64,000 nucleotides of DNA from Carboxylicivirga mesophila (lineage in GTDB: Bacteria; Bacteroidota; Bacteroidia; Bacteroidales; Marinilabiliaceae), in contig NZ_JAGUCN010000002.1 of the NCBI RefSeq assembly GCF_018271975.1, forward strand, positions 310,001 through 374,000. Reading direction: 5' to 3'. The first letter of the stretch is position 1. Every line of letters begins with the position of its first letter. A program made the translations under genes and the position numbers. Below, in pieces: positions 8,017 to 18,587 of this stretch. Under the pieces are notes generated by a model, which was given only the letters and a program-made list of their open reading frames with translations, did no database searches and had not been told where the DNA came from.

Positions 8017-9189
8017 TTATTCTACTTCACCGGGTTTTAGCTCGGCATTTTTAATAAAGTCATTGTCTGAATTGTTGGTATCCATCAATATGGCTCGGCC
8101 ATCATCATAGCCCTGCACTTTGCGGCGGATACTCTTTTTACTGAATGTTTCATCGCAATAGGTATAGGTCAGGTCAATTTGTGGTGCCAGGGCTTTGGTT
8201 AAGAATTTATCTTTGCGCGATGATTCCACTGCATCTAAAATAATCTCGTTAGGTACCAGGTAACCTTCGATGGTGTTGCCAGCCGTGTTTTCTGTTTCCT
8301 TACGTTGCGTATTCATAAATGCTTCCATATCATCAGTACGCCATAATATAAATGAGTTGTAGCCACTTGTATGTAGTAGCCAAAAGCTTTTACTGTAGCT
8401 GTAATATTTGGTTAGGTTGGGCACTTCCTGCACATCTACATCCGTAGTCCCTTCATCAAACCATTGCCAATGGGCGCCTTTCAGGTCAATGGAGTTAGCG
8501 TTTTCAATGGTGTGGTCGATGGGTTGTGAGGCCAGAATCAGACTTTCGCCTGGTTGTACAGGGTGTTCTGTTCCTGAACCAGGGATGGAGTAGATGGTGC
8601 GTACCACCACCCCTTGGCTAAGCCAATCGGCCCACTCGTTAAGTTCACGCGAAGTGTTGTGCTCCGCCTCCGAAATCGTCAGGCCATCGGCATACAGTAC
8701 TTCCGAACTGTTGTTATATATTTCGATGTATTGGTCTTTGTAGTAAGCTTTATTTTCCGGTGTACGAGAGCCCGCATAGTACACTTCTTTAATGACCCAG
8801 CCTTCGCCCGGTGCACCATAGAAAAGAGGTAGCTCAAACGTTGATGAACTGGCGTTAACCACTTCATTTTCCAGTGAGCCTGAAATAGTCACAGTTTGTT
8901 CGTTGCCATCTGCTGTAATGGTTTTTTCACCATTGGCCACCATGCTATACACACCTTCTTCAAGCACCAGGCTAACTTTACCATCGGTGTCACTGGTGCT
9001 TTTTATTTCCGAACCGCTATTTATATTTACAAATGTCACTGTAATATCATCCAGCTCAATGGCTGTTGACTCGTCTTCGAAGTGCAATACCACTTCCACA
9101 TCGGTCTTGGCAACAAAGTTTTCATCATCATTGCAGCTAAACAGCAGTACTGTCAAAAGAAGTAATGGAATAATTTGTAGTGTTTTCAT
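8017..9189 (-). CDS. DUF4876-like lipoprotein
   Basis: 390 residues. The lipoprotein signal peptide is LLLLTVLLFSCND, with the acylated Cys at about residue 19. Residues about 28-115 form a carboxypeptidase-regulatory or Ig-like beta domain (DVEVVLHFEDESTAIELDD, then GKVSLVLEEGVYSM). The following region (GEGWVIKEVYYAGSRTPENK near 128, then DQYIEIYNNSSEVLYADGL) resembles lamin-tail-like domains and matches the DUF4876 type. It lies 14 bases downstream of the TonB receptor gene. It is therefore probably a surface or periplasmic lipoprotein partner of that receptor, as SusD is to SusC but unrelated to SusD in sequence. The ligand is unknown. Confidence 0.75.
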   Translation of the reverse strand: MKTLQIIPLLLLTVLLFSCNDDENFVAKTDVEVVLHFEDESTAIELDDITVTFVNINSGSEIKSTSDTDGKVSLVLEEGVYSMVANGEKTITADGNEQTVTISGSLENEVVNASSSTFELPLFYGAPGEGWVIKEVYYAGSRTPENKAYYKDQYIEIYNNSSEVLYADGLTISEAEHNTSRELNEWADWLSQGVVVRTIYSIPGSGTEHPVQPGESLILASQPIDHTIENANSIDLKGAHWQWFDEGTTDVDVQEVPNLTKYYSYSKSFWLLHTSGYNSFILWRTDDMEAFMNTQRKETENTAGNTIEGYLVPNEIILDAVESSRKDKFLTKALAPQIDLTYTYCDETFSKKSIRRKVQGYDDGRAILMDTNNSDNDFIKNAELKPGEVE

Positions 9190-9203
9190 TTTATTGTTTT
9201 TGA

Positions 9204-11951
9204 TTATATGTTTATGTTTAGTTCCATGCCAAAGTAAGGCTGGTTGATGCGTTGTATTCTTCGGTGATAGTTATTGTAATAGTCGGGGTAGTAGCTAATC
9301 AGGTTATTGACATAGAACGACAGATTGTGGCCCTTTTTAAATTGTTTACTCACCCTGATGTTGAGGTTAGTTCCAAAGGGCTCGTTCAGACGATGGAAGT
9401 ACTCATCGTTTTTGCCTAGGTATAACTGTTCAAGTATCGGATCGTTTTTGTCCTGCTCGTTAAATACTTGCTTGTGCCCGTAAACATCAATATACGCTAT
9501 CGGCCATCCGTCAGTAGTGTGGTTTTCACTGTTTGAGAACCAGGTGCATTCAATGGTTGAGGTGAAGATGAGCCCCAGTCTGGTTATTTGTGTATCAAAC
9601 TGAAAATTGGTATTACACTGCTGCAGGGTGCGGTCGCTACCTATGCTTGCATCGTAGATACCCACATAGGGGAATGGTTGATTATTGATTACCCGGTTGG
9701 GATGATAGACTTGATAAATATTACTTTGGTAGGTAGTATTAAACCAGGCCCCGTTAACTGTTAGTCGGGTGTTGATGCTGTTAAAACGTGCAAATGTCAT
9801 CTGGTACTCAAGACCCTCTTTGTGCACGCCGGCCCCGTTGTGTGTTTGGCCGTATGTATTAATTATCTGGGTGTTGGTGTATGGTAAATCACCCACTTGC
9901 GGCGGAGCAACAGGATTAAGTCCATCGGTATTATATAAGCGATAACTTTGACTCAGCCACTGGTTCTGTGTCACAAAGCCATTGTCCATTCTTTCGTTGA
10001 AATAGGTCATGTAAAAGAGGTGATCATCTACCTTAAGATGCATGCTGAGTTCCCATTTCAGGTTGCTGGCAGGTTGGAGTTCAAAGTTGGTGGGATCTTC
10101 CACGATTGTTTTAATATGAAGGCTCCTTAAATCCGGATATTGCGAGTAGTAGTTGAGTTGCACCAAATCGAAAAACAGCTCGTTGGGATGTAGCTGATTG
10201 AGTGTGGGGAATTTATAATGCTGACCGATACCACCATGAATACTGAGCTGCACATTTCGCTTGTTGAGCGAAAAATCAGGCAAGGTATATTGCATGTTCA
10301 GGCGAGGCTCCAGGTATATTTTGCCACTCATATTATAAGTGTCACTCAGGTTGAGTAGGCTGGTTCCTCTGACACCTAATTGTGCGTCTATCTTGTGTTC
10401 TCTAAAAGATGCATTCATATTATCCTCCGCAAAAAACGCCAGTTTTTGAACAGATGGAATAGACGACAAGTCTCTGGGGCGCGTTGATACGGAATAGGAG
10501 CCTTTGAAGCTTGGGTACATGGGACGCTCCAGGTCATATATTTCCCCTTGGCCAAGGTTCCTATCGTATCGCCACTCCAAACCTCCCACAATACTGTGTG
10601 AGATGGCACCTGTTGCGCTCACCATGCGTGCACTTAGTTGATTAAACACACTCAAAGGCTTGTCTACCATGCGGTAAAAAGCCTCGAAGGTAGCGGGTAG
10701 GTAGATGCCATAGCTTTCGCCAGCTGTAGTATTAATTGGCGCTGGCATTGGGCCACCATTGGAAATAAACTTTTGGCGGTAGAGCTCATTGCTGGCATAG
10801 CTGGCCCGCGAGCTCAGTTTGACATGCTGAAACCATGAGTAGAAGTTCCATTCGGTATTTAACGTGTAGGATAAGCTATTGTAATTGGTGCGAAACAGAT
10901 CGTTGGCCTGATCGTCTATCTCGGGGTCGTTGCGGTCTTTATCGGCTGAGCCGGTATAGCTCAGGTTGCCTTTAATATTAACTGAGCTATTGGCCAGCTG
11001 CAGATGATTAAAATACCTGCTTGAGAAGGTATAGCGTTGGTAGCCTTCGTACGGATTGCGTGGATCGGAATTGAAGATCAGGTAATCGCCATTAAAATTT
11101 ATGGTGCCTGCTTTTTGTCCCAGGTCAATGCCTTTACCCAACGAAAACAGTTTGTTGCGTGCATCGGATTTGATGCGTCCCTGCCAGGGTGTGATGCCAT
11201 GCCGCTGATTAATAATGATAGCGCCACTGCTTAAATCGCCATGCACAACCGAGGGAATACCCTGAATAACTTCAATGGATTCAATCTGATCGGTGGGGAT
11301 GCTGCGCATATCTGTGCCATTGCTCACATTGGTTCTATTGTCTAGTTTAAGGTCCGATATCGTGCCCCCGGGAGCCAGCATATTGGCCTCATTGGAGATG
11401 GGTGCTCCATCCATAATAAATGCGGTGCCCAATGCTGTGTTCACATCGCTGCCAACCTGGCGTAAGCTAATGGAGTTCACTTTTGAAAGATCCGGTTCTT
11501 GCGATTTACCACCAGGCACCAACTGCATCACATCGGCAAAGCTGGAGGCCTGTATGTGCTCAATGGCTTTGCGGTTAATTTTAGAGCCTGAACCGGGCCC
11601 ATCGTTATCAGTTGCTGTAACCACCACTTCGTTGATGTTAATATCATCTGACTGAAGCTTGATAGTAATTGTTGTGTCGGCGGTGAGTGTAACAATAGCA
11701 GAAGTAGTATTGTAACCAATGCACGAAACTTGTATTTCATGGTTGCCCTTTCGGAGTTTAACTGGCAAGGTGATGCCATTGTAAGCTGCGTAAGTGCCAA
11801 CGTTAACTTTAGTGAAGATGATTGCAGCGAAGGGAACGGGTTCGTCACTCTTCTCATCAATAATGTGTGTACTCACGCTTATTTGCTCACTTTGCGCATA
11901 AAGTGGAGAAAAACAAATAATGTATATGAAAAGAAGAATGTATCGCTGCAT
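9204..11951 (-). CDS. TonB-dependent outer-membrane receptor
   Basis: 915 residues. After the signal peptide (about 1-20) comes a carboxypeptidase-regulatory-like domain (about 22-105, ISVSTHIIDEKSDEPVPFAA). A TonB-box-like ININEVVVTATDN follows at about 103, then a plug domain (DVMQLVPGGKSQEP, LGTAFIMDGAPIS, QIESIEVIQGIPSVVHGDLS) and a 22-strand-type barrel ending FGMELNINI. It is the first gene of the eight-gene minus-strand run, so it probably defines the imported ligand. It lacks the extra N-terminal STN domain, so transcription is not controlled through a FecR pair. The neighbouring PepSY protein makes an iron-type ligand plausible but unproven. Confidence 0.88.
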   Translation of the reverse strand: MQRYILLFIYIICFSPLYAQSEQISVSTHIIDEKSDEPVPFAAIIFTKVNVGTYAAYNGITLPVKLRKGNHEIQVSCIGYNTTSAIVTLTADTTITIKLQSDDININEVVVTATDNDGPGSGSKINRKAIEHIQASSFADVMQLVPGGKSQEPDLSKVNSISLRQVGSDVNTALGTAFIMDGAPISNEANMLAPGGTISDLKLDNRTNVSNGTDMRSIPTDQIESIEVIQGIPSVVHGDLSSGAIIINQRHGITPWQGRIKSDARNKLFSLGKGIDLGQKAGTINFNGDYLIFNSDPRNPYEGYQRYTFSSRYFNHLQLANSSVNIKGNLSYTGSADKDRNDPEIDDQANDLFRTNYNSLSYTLNTEWNFYSWFQHVKLSSRASYASNELYRQKFISNGGPMPAPINTTAGESYGIYLPATFEAFYRMVDKPLSVFNQLSARMVSATGAISHSIVGGLEWRYDRNLGQGEIYDLERPMYPSFKGSYSVSTRPRDLSSIPSVQKLAFFAEDNMNASFREHKIDAQLGVRGTSLLNLSDTYNMSGKIYLEPRLNMQYTLPDFSLNKRNVQLSIHGGIGQHYKFPTLNQLHPNELFFDLVQLNYYSQYPDLRSLHIKTIVEDPTNFELQPASNLKWELSMHLKVDDHLFYMTYFNERMDNGFVTQNQWLSQSYRLYNTDGLNPVAPPQVGDLPYTNTQIINTYGQTHNGAGVHKEGLEYQMTFARFNSINTRLTVNGAWFNTTYQSNIYQVYHPNRVINNQPFPYVGIYDASIGSDRTLQQCNTNFQFDTQITRLGLIFTSTIECTWFSNSENHTTDGWPIAYIDVYGHKQVFNEQDKNDPILEQLYLGKNDEYFHRLNEPFGTNLNIRVSKQFKKGHNLSFYVNNLISYYPDYYNNYHRRIQRINQPYFGMELNINI

Positions 11952-12029
11952 CGTTATACCTAATACTTACTTGGGTTGTGATGTGCAGCAAAATTCGCTA
12001 ATTATGATTGGCCTTGAAATCCCAATATA

Positions 12030-12042
12030 TGGGTAATTGGCG
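12030..12042. other. Short palindrome upstream of the TonB receptor gene
   Basis: CCCAATATATGGG is a palindrome apart from its central bases and lies about 80 bases before the receptor start. It could be an operator, but no known regulator site is recognised and a chance occurrence is possible. Confidence 0.2.
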
Positions 12043-12162
12043 TGGCGATGGGTCAACATTATTTAAGAATTATCAGAAATGTAATTGATTGATATATTGT
12101 ATTATGTTGTGGATTATTGAAGGAAAATTTAGAAATGGTGTGTTAATTTTAGTACTTCTTAT

Positions 12163-12203
12163 ACCAAAAAAGAGGGATTCGTGCTGAATCCCTCTTTTTA
12201 TAT
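12163..12203. terminator. Terminator of the displaced groL 3' copy
   Basis: A perfect 10-bp stem (12171-12180 with 12186-12195), 5-base loop, has A and T runs on both sides. It matches the terminator after the intact groL (15963-15999) nearly base for base, including the flanking ATACCAAAAAAG. It now ends transcription of the outer-membrane barrel gene. Confidence 0.85.
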
Positions 12204-12219
12204 GAACGAAGATTAAATC

Positions 12220-12339
12220 TTACATCACACGTGGCATGCCGCCACCCATTCCTGGAGTGCCACCCATTGGCATTGGATTTTCTTCTTTTTCCTCCACCAA
12301 TACACACTCAGTAGTTAAGAGCATACCTGCGATAGAATT
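12220..12339 (-). pseudogene. groL: Displaced 3' end of a groL gene (last 39 codons plus stop)
   Basis: On the minus strand these 120 bases translate in one open frame to [20 protein letters not shown] followed by [19 protein letters not shown] and a stop. The intact groL nearby ends [19 protein letters not shown] and [17 protein letters not shown], so this is a GroEL C-terminus. By eye about four fifths of the bases match the intact copy, with one codon missing. Many of the differences are silent third-position changes, which suggests that both copies evolved as working genes before being brought together. It has no upstream groL body: the frame abuts the stop of the barrel gene (12344-12346) within a few bases. 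With its attached terminator it marks one edge of an inserted segment. Confidence 0.9.
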
Positions 12340-12343
12340 ACGA

Positions 12344-14755
12344 TTATATTTTTTTATAATAGCTAAAAAGTAAAAAGTTTGCCTTTATCCATATAATTGG
12401 CGATTCAGGATATCTCTTTGTTACTACCACTGTTTTTCTATCATCATATACTTGACCGATGCCTTCAAAAGCCAATAAATTGGTAGCAGAAAGTGTAAGC
12501 CGTAATCGTTTTTTGAATAATAAGCGAAATATATCGGCTCTTAAATCATAATATGAGTCTGTTGTAATTGCATAATTAACCACTTTTGAGTTATAGCTTA
12601 CTTTAGTGTCAAACACAAGCTGTCCGGGCAAATGAGTACGTAACCGAACGCTTCCGTCCCAGTTTGTTGTTTTGATGTATTGCGGTGTGTAAAAACAACT
12701 AAGATTATAAGTAAAAGCACTAAAAAGTTTTGTGCGTCCGGTAATGTTCCAGTCCATATTAGTACTTAGTGATACATTAAAGTTTTTATCCGCATTTTTC
12801 CAGGTTTGAACAATTAATCCCTCATTATTTCTTTTATAATCAGGTACAATATCGTTTAAACACATGTTGGCATTTAGTTGAATATTATATCCTATCTTTT
12901 CAACGTTACTGCCACGACTCATACTACCTTTAGCAAACATGATATAGTTTGTATTTTTTCCGAAACTTAAATAAGCAGTTGTATTTGTCGCTTGTTTTAA
13001 CTTTGCGTTTCCTTTTTTTAAGGTATAATCATCAATATATATCAGTGGCTGAAACATCTGAATATGTGTAGGTGGCGTTATCTGATTATCTAAGTTAAGC
13101 AACAGTACTTTATTGCTTTTTAAGGACAAGCGATACTTAAATGCTTGCTGTGTATAGTAAAAGTCACTTCTTACTATATCATCGTTAACTGACTTATTAG
13201 TTTCGTGCCGCACAAAGCCCCTCATTTGAAGCTTAAAATAATGACTTAGTTTCTTTTTGGTGCGAATCAAACGTGAAACCCCAATGTTTACCCTCCCTTC
13301 AATACGACTTGTTTTTCTATTATCAGTATAATAGTCAAGCTCGTCCCATACATTTGACAACGCATTATAATACTGTCTGTTTGACTGCTGATTGGTGAAA
13401 TTAGCATTGATGCTTCCATCTAAATACAACACCAGTTTTTTACCAATAGTATTATGACTTAGCGATAAAGAAGCTGTTTGATTCTTAATATTGTTCAAAT
13501 TACGGTACTTGTCAGTTTGAACACTTTTTTGTAACTGCTTGCCATTACTATTGTTTATATTATATGATGTTATGGCATTAATTAATAAGTATGAATGTAG
13601 TCCTGTATTGAACCGTTGATAATAGGATGTAGAAACATTAAAGGCTTCTTTCGTATTTTCTATAAAATCGTTTGTACTTGTAGTAGAAGAATTGATAATA
13701 CAACGGTTCTGCTCCGAATTGTTTCTGTTGTATTTAACATTAAGGCTTATATTTTGGTTACGATCGCGTTTGAGCCTAAAGTGAGCAGCTGGACTCAGTT
13801 GTTTATCGCGATTGACGCTACTTATTTTCCTGCCAATTTGTGTATTATTAAATTGTCGCTCCTCGATTTGTTCTACGTATGATGAGATATGTTGATAATC
13901 AATAACCGGATTAAAGGTGAACTTTTTGTAACGCTTGCTTAAATCGATATTAGCTGAGTATTTATCTTTTGAACCTATACCAGCAGAGGCGTAATAGATA
14001 TCTCGCAAATCGCCTTTCGGAATAATATTAATAACTGGCGTATAAAACCCAAAACGACCATTAGGCTCGGTAATAATTTCAAGACGTTTAATATTTTTTG
14101 CTGCAATGCCGGTCAATACAAAGCCGGGTTTACCACCATAATAACTCCCCATGCGCTGACCATCAATAAGAGTTGTAAAGCTGTTGTAGCCGCTATACAA
14201 CACATTGCCATCAATATCGATGCTTAGGCCTGGTATGCTGGTAATAATATCGGACAGTGACAACTCTCCTACATTGCCCATTTGATCGATATTCAATGCA
14301 ATATCACCTTCTTCGTTTTGGTCAATGAGGGGTTTCCAGGTAACGATTACTTCTTGTAAATTGACTGTATCGGGTGCTAATGAAATCGTAAGCTGTTTTG
14401 TTGGTTGACTAAAGTCTATAAGCAATTCTTTTTTTTGGTAACCTAAGCTACTAACTGAAAGAATAACTTGATTAACACTTGTTCTATCAATAGAAAAATA
14501 TCCAGCCTTATCCGTTATGGTACCAGATAAATAATGACGTGATTGGCTATCGCTTATAACAATATTAGCATTAGCAAGCGGGATAGTTGTTAAACTATCC
14601 CGCACTGTTCCTTTAAAAACCTGCTCTTGACATTTACTGTGATTACAAAATAAAACTAACGTAATAATCACAAAGAGGACTTCTTTTCTAACCACTAACC
14701 TTAAATTAATTATTTTACTGAACAGTTGTTTGTTACAATTATCACTGTCCCTCAT
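12344..14755 (-). CDS. TonB-receptor-like outer-membrane beta-barrel protein (island cargo)
   Basis: 803 residues. The N-terminus includes a hydrophobic signal segment (about 25-42), then a carboxypeptidase-regulatory-like domain (VFKGTVRDSLTTIPLANANI near 46). A plug-like region follows (LSDIITSIPGLSIDIDG, TTLIDGQRMGSYYGG, RLEIITEPNGRFGFY), then a long barrel rich in Asn, Tyr and Lys. It fits the outer_mem_beta-brl_3 class of receptors rather than classical siderophore receptors. The protein ends ANFLLFSYYKKI; the final residues lie at the junction with the groL remnant, so the native C-terminus may have been slightly altered. Composition is strikingly AT-rich (bases 13441-13500 hold 16 G/C of 60, against 28 of 60 at 10441-10500 in the resident receptor). 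This supports foreign origin. Confidence 0.8.
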   Translation of the reverse strand: MRDSDNCNKQLFSKIINLRLVVRKEVLFVIITLVLFCNHSKCQEQVFKGTVRDSLTTIPLANANIVISDSQSRHYLSGTITDKAGYFSIDRTSVNQVILSVSSLGYQKKELLIDFSQPTKQLTISLAPDTVNLQEVIVTWKPLIDQNEEGDIALNIDQMGNVGELSLSDIITSIPGLSIDIDGNVLYSGYNSFTTLIDGQRMGSYYGGKPGFVLTGIAAKNIKRLEIITEPNGRFGFYTPVINIIPKGDLRDIYYASAGIGSKDKYSANIDLSKRYKKFTFNPVIDYQHISSYVEQIEERQFNNTQIGRKISSVNRDKQLSPAAHFRLKRDRNQNISLNVKYNRNNSEQNRCIINSSTTSTNDFIENTKEAFNVSTSYYQRFNTGLHSYLLINAITSYNINNSNGKQLQKSVQTDKYRNLNNIKNQTASLSLSHNTIGKKLVLYLDGSINANFTNQQSNRQYYNALSNVWDELDYYTDNRKTSRIEGRVNIGVSRLIRTKKKLSHYFKLQMRGFVRHETNKSVNDDIVRSDFYYTQQAFKYRLSLKSNKVLLLNLDNQITPPTHIQMFQPLIYIDDYTLKKGNAKLKQATNTTAYLSFGKNTNYIMFAKGSMSRGSNVEKIGYNIQLNANMCLNDIVPDYKRNNEGLIVQTWKNADKNFNVSLSTNMDWNITGRTKLFSAFTYNLSCFYTPQYIKTTNWDGSVRLRTHLPGQLVFDTKVSYNSKVVNYAITTDSYYDLRADIFRLLFKKRLRLTLSATNLLAFEGIGQVYDDRKTVVVTKRYPESPIIWIKANFLLFSYYKKI

Positions 14756-14838
14756 TTAATACAAATTATATAATCATTATTTATCTATATTATATATTTA
14801 TCCCAATGAATTAGAATAGAAGTACTATAAAAATCGCT

Positions 14839-15045
14839 CTAAGCATTAATATCTGTTATTGCGGATACAGGACATTCTCTTGCACATGCCCAACAACAGT
14901 TACATGCCCACCAATATATCTTCCAAGAATTTCCTGAATCAGAGATCTCTATAGCTTCCATAGGACATACCAAGATACACGCTCCACAATTAATACAATC
15001 TTCTGTAATTACAGGGTGACAGTCTTGTTTTTGCATACTCATCAT
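14839..15045 (-). CDS. Two-cluster ferredoxin-like protein
   Basis: 68 residues. It has two 4Fe-4S binding motifs: CINCGACILVCP (about 18-29) and CNCCWACARECP (about 48-59), which keeps CxxCxxCxxxCP spacing and has one extra Cys in between. The middle segment SWKIYWWACNCCW is unusually rich in Trp. There is no signal peptide, so it should be a cytoplasmic electron carrier. It starts 12 bases after the Tat-signal gene stops, implying co-transcription. ATGs at 15045, 15042 and 15036 are all possible; the first is given. The redox partner is unknown, with the adjacent exported protein the natural candidate. Confidence 0.85.
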   Translation of the reverse strand: MMSMQKQDCHPVITEDCINCGACILVCPMEAIEISDSGNSWKIYWWACNCCWACARECPVSAITDINA

Positions 15046-15057
15046 ACTTTACTTGAA

Positions 15058-15777
15058 TTATTTTTTTAATATTTGCTCATTTAGAAATGCTTTAGCTACA
15101 TCATAAGATATTGGAAAACGAAGGCTTTGATTAGGTGCAAAAGCAATATTGGGTTTAAGATTCAATATCCGAACAGGTGTTTGATGTTCCTCTAGTAGTT
15201 TAGTAACCATTATTTTTCCTTTTTTATCACGAAAAGAAATCATTCTGGTATTCTCAAATGCTTTTTCAAATTCATTAATAGTTCCCCATTTAGTTGGAGG
15301 TAATGTTGTTTTGATATAAAGAGGATTTGAACATTTAATCAAAGCGTCATAGTCTTTTAAACCCTCTATTTTATTACCGTGTATAGCTTCTGAAGTTCGT
15401 ATCTTATAGCTACTTTTCCCAACCTCCATTCCTTGAGGTATTTTACCATTTTTAAGGCTACTTGCATCAAAACCTACTTTTTGACATTGTTCAATTACCT
15501 GATCTGCAAAATCAAATATAGAATTCTTACCTGTTACAGGCTCTACTTCAAAGCTATCAGCCACCAATATGACTTGGTTAGGTAAAGGTTCATTGGGGTT
15601 AAACAGCTCTCCATTAAAATAGCGATTGATGTATTGCGTTAGAGCGCTTTTTAGCTCGTCGGGTGGAAACTCAACAAGGCCTTTTTGCAATAAGTTGCTA
15701 TTAGCCATTAAATAGCCAGCACTTGCCATGCCTATAGAGCCAAGCCCCATGGTTTTTAAAAAAAATCGTCTGTTCAT
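15058..15777 (-). CDS. Tat-signal exported protein of unknown function
   Basis: 239 residues. The start MNRRFFLKTMGLGSIGMASA is a twin-arginine signal (RRxFLK), which normally carries a folded, cofactor-bearing protein across the inner membrane. The mature part has two Cys (QCQKVG near 91 and IKCSNP near 147) and no Fe-S or molybdopterin motif that I recognise. Blocks such as VAAD-like strand VILVADSFEV near 70 and PVRILNLKPNIAFAPNQSLR near the end look like an alpha/beta fold. It is the first gene of the three-gene insertion, upstream of the ferredoxin. Pairing with a ferredoxin suggests a redox or metal role, but this is inference only. Confidence 0.7.
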   Translation of the reverse strand: MNRRFFLKTMGLGSIGMASAGYLMANSNLLQKGLVEFPPDELKSALTQYINRYFNGELFNPNEPLPNQVILVADSFEVEPVTGKNSIFDFADQVIEQCQKVGFDASSLKNGKIPQGMEVGKSSYKIRTSEAIHGNKIEGLKDYDALIKCSNPLYIKTTLPPTKWGTINEFEKAFENTRMISFRDKKGKIMVTKLLEEHQTPVRILNLKPNIAFAPNQSLRFPISYDVAKAFLNEQILKK

Positions 15778-15962
15778 TGTTTTTTATTGTGTGTTATTAA
15801 GTAATAATAAAAACAACTAAATAAAACAATAAGTTAAATAAGGTGCAATGCCTAAAAGTTGGGGTTTTTTATTGGAGAGATGGGATGAGTGATAATGTAA
15901 AAGTTATTGTTAATGAGAGTGTTGGTTTTTTTTTGACTTGTTTTTTACAATACTATATATAC

Positions 15963-15999
15963 CAAAAAAGAGGGATTCAAGATGAACCCCTCTTTTTCT
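15963..15999. terminator. Terminator of the intact groL
   Basis: A 10-bp stem (15969-15978 with 15984-15993, one mismatch) is flanked by A and T runs just after the groL stop. It is the counterpart of the terminator at 12163-12203 and separates groL transcription from the inserted genes. Apart from this, the gap 15778-16019 shows only AT-rich sequence. Confidence 0.8.
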
Positions 16000-16019
16000 A
16001 TAATTGATGAATTATTATC

Positions 16020-17675
<1,656 letters not shown>

Positions 17676-17713
17676 TTAAATATTCAGGATTAAAAATTAT
17701 TAACTATTGATAG

Positions 17714-17992
17714 TTACAGGATGTAAAGTACATCAGACTGAGAAATCAGCAAGTAGTCTTCTCCATCAATTGCTAATTCAGTACCACCATACTTACCGTA
17801 CAATACTACGTCGCCAACTTTTACTTCCATTACTTCGTCTTTTTTAGCTTCACCCACTAAAACGACAGTACCTTGTAATGGTTTTTCTTTGGCTGAATCA
17901 GGAATGATAATTCCGCTTGCTGTTGTTGTTTCAGCTGCCTGAGGCTTAACCAAAATTTTACCGGCTAAGATTCTTCCTTTTAATTCTGACAT
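17714..17992 (-). CDS. groS: Co-chaperonin GroES
   Basis: 92 residues, normal length. It forms the heptameric lid of the GroEL chamber. The mobile-loop segment ETTTASGIIIPDSAKEKPLQ (about 20-39) and the roof/core motif GDVVLYGKYGGTELAIDGED are clear. It is the first gene of groSL. The 217-base gap upstream (17993-18209) contains a weak TACTTTG (18051-18057, minus) that could be part of the promoter, but no CIRCE repeat and no sigma-32-like site that I can defend. Confidence 0.97.
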   Translation of the reverse strand: MSELKGRILAGKILVKPQAAETTTASGIIIPDSAKEKPLQGTVVLVGEAKKDEVMEVKVGDVVLYGKYGGTELAIDGEDYLLISQSDVLYIL

Positions 17993-18149
17993 ATCTATTA
18001 ATTTTTGATTTATATAAACAGTTTAAGTTTTAACGATTGCTTCTCACTCACAAAGTATGCCAAAGCAATTTATGACATATTTTTATAAGATTCACTGACT
18101 TTTTTGCAGAGGTCTGACAGGAGATCATTTGTCAGAAGTCAAAATTACA

Positions 18150-18190
18150 GATAAAAAAAGTGTCAGACTGTTGAGCCTGACACTTTCCAT
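18150..18190 (-). terminator. Terminator after secG
   Basis: A perfect 10-bp stem (18157-18166 with 18177-18186), 10-base loop, is followed on the minus strand by a seven-T run. It closes the sigma-54 activator/lptE/TPR/secG operon. Confidence 0.85.
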
Positions 18191-18209
18191 ATTTTTTTAC
18201 CTGTTTTGC

Positions 18210-18572
18210 TTACTCAGCATCTTCGGTACTTGTTTCTTCTGTTGTTGCAGCCTCATCACCTTGTGCAGGAGATGGGAATGCTTGCATCTCTTGTTGCTGC
18301 GAAGGAAGCGTGTTGAGTTTCTCATCAATTTCAGCGCCACCCATTTGTGCCTTTGGTAATACCAATACAGCAACAAACGAAAGTACTAACAACACCCCGG
18401 CTAAGGTCCAGGTTGCTTTTTCTAAGAAATCAGTAGTTTTACGCACTCCCATCACCTGGTTTTGTGATGAGAAGTTAGATGCTAAACCTCCTCCCTTAGA
18501 GTTTTGTACCAAAACAATAAGGATTAAAAAGATACTTACTAAGATTACTAATATCGAAACAAAAGTATACAT
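18210..18572 (-). CDS. secG: Protein translocase subunit SecG
   Basis: 120 residues. Two membrane helices (about 2-22 and 53-74) flank the typical cytoplasmic loop VLVQNSKGGGLASNFSSQNQ (about 20-39), the best conserved SecG signature. The C-terminal tail (about 85-120) is Gln-, Glu- and Thr-rich and low-complexity, as is common in Bacteroidota SecG. It assists SecYE-dependent export at the inner membrane. It lies 15 bases downstream of the TPR gene and is the last gene of its operon. Confidence 0.93.
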   Translation of the reverse strand: MYTFVSILVILVSIFLILIVLVQNSKGGGLASNFSSQNQVMGVRKTTDFLEKATWTLAGVLLVLSFVAVLVLPKAQMGGAEIDEKLNTLPSQQQEMQAFPSPAQGDEAATTEETSTEDAE

Positions 18573-18587
18573 ATCTCGCTCAATTAT

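Noticed and set aside
12030-12042. Fur-type iron box before the TonB receptor
   Set aside because: The palindrome does not match a known Fur box, so it is listed only as an unassigned palindrome.
12344-15777. A complete mobile element with its own integrase
   Set aside because: No recombinase, transposase or terminal inverted repeats are present between the groL copies, so only the flanking duplication is claimed.
17993-18130. Possible CIRCE heat-shock operator upstream of groS
   Set aside because: No TTAGCACTC/GAGTGCTAA inverted repeat, even in degenerate form, was found.
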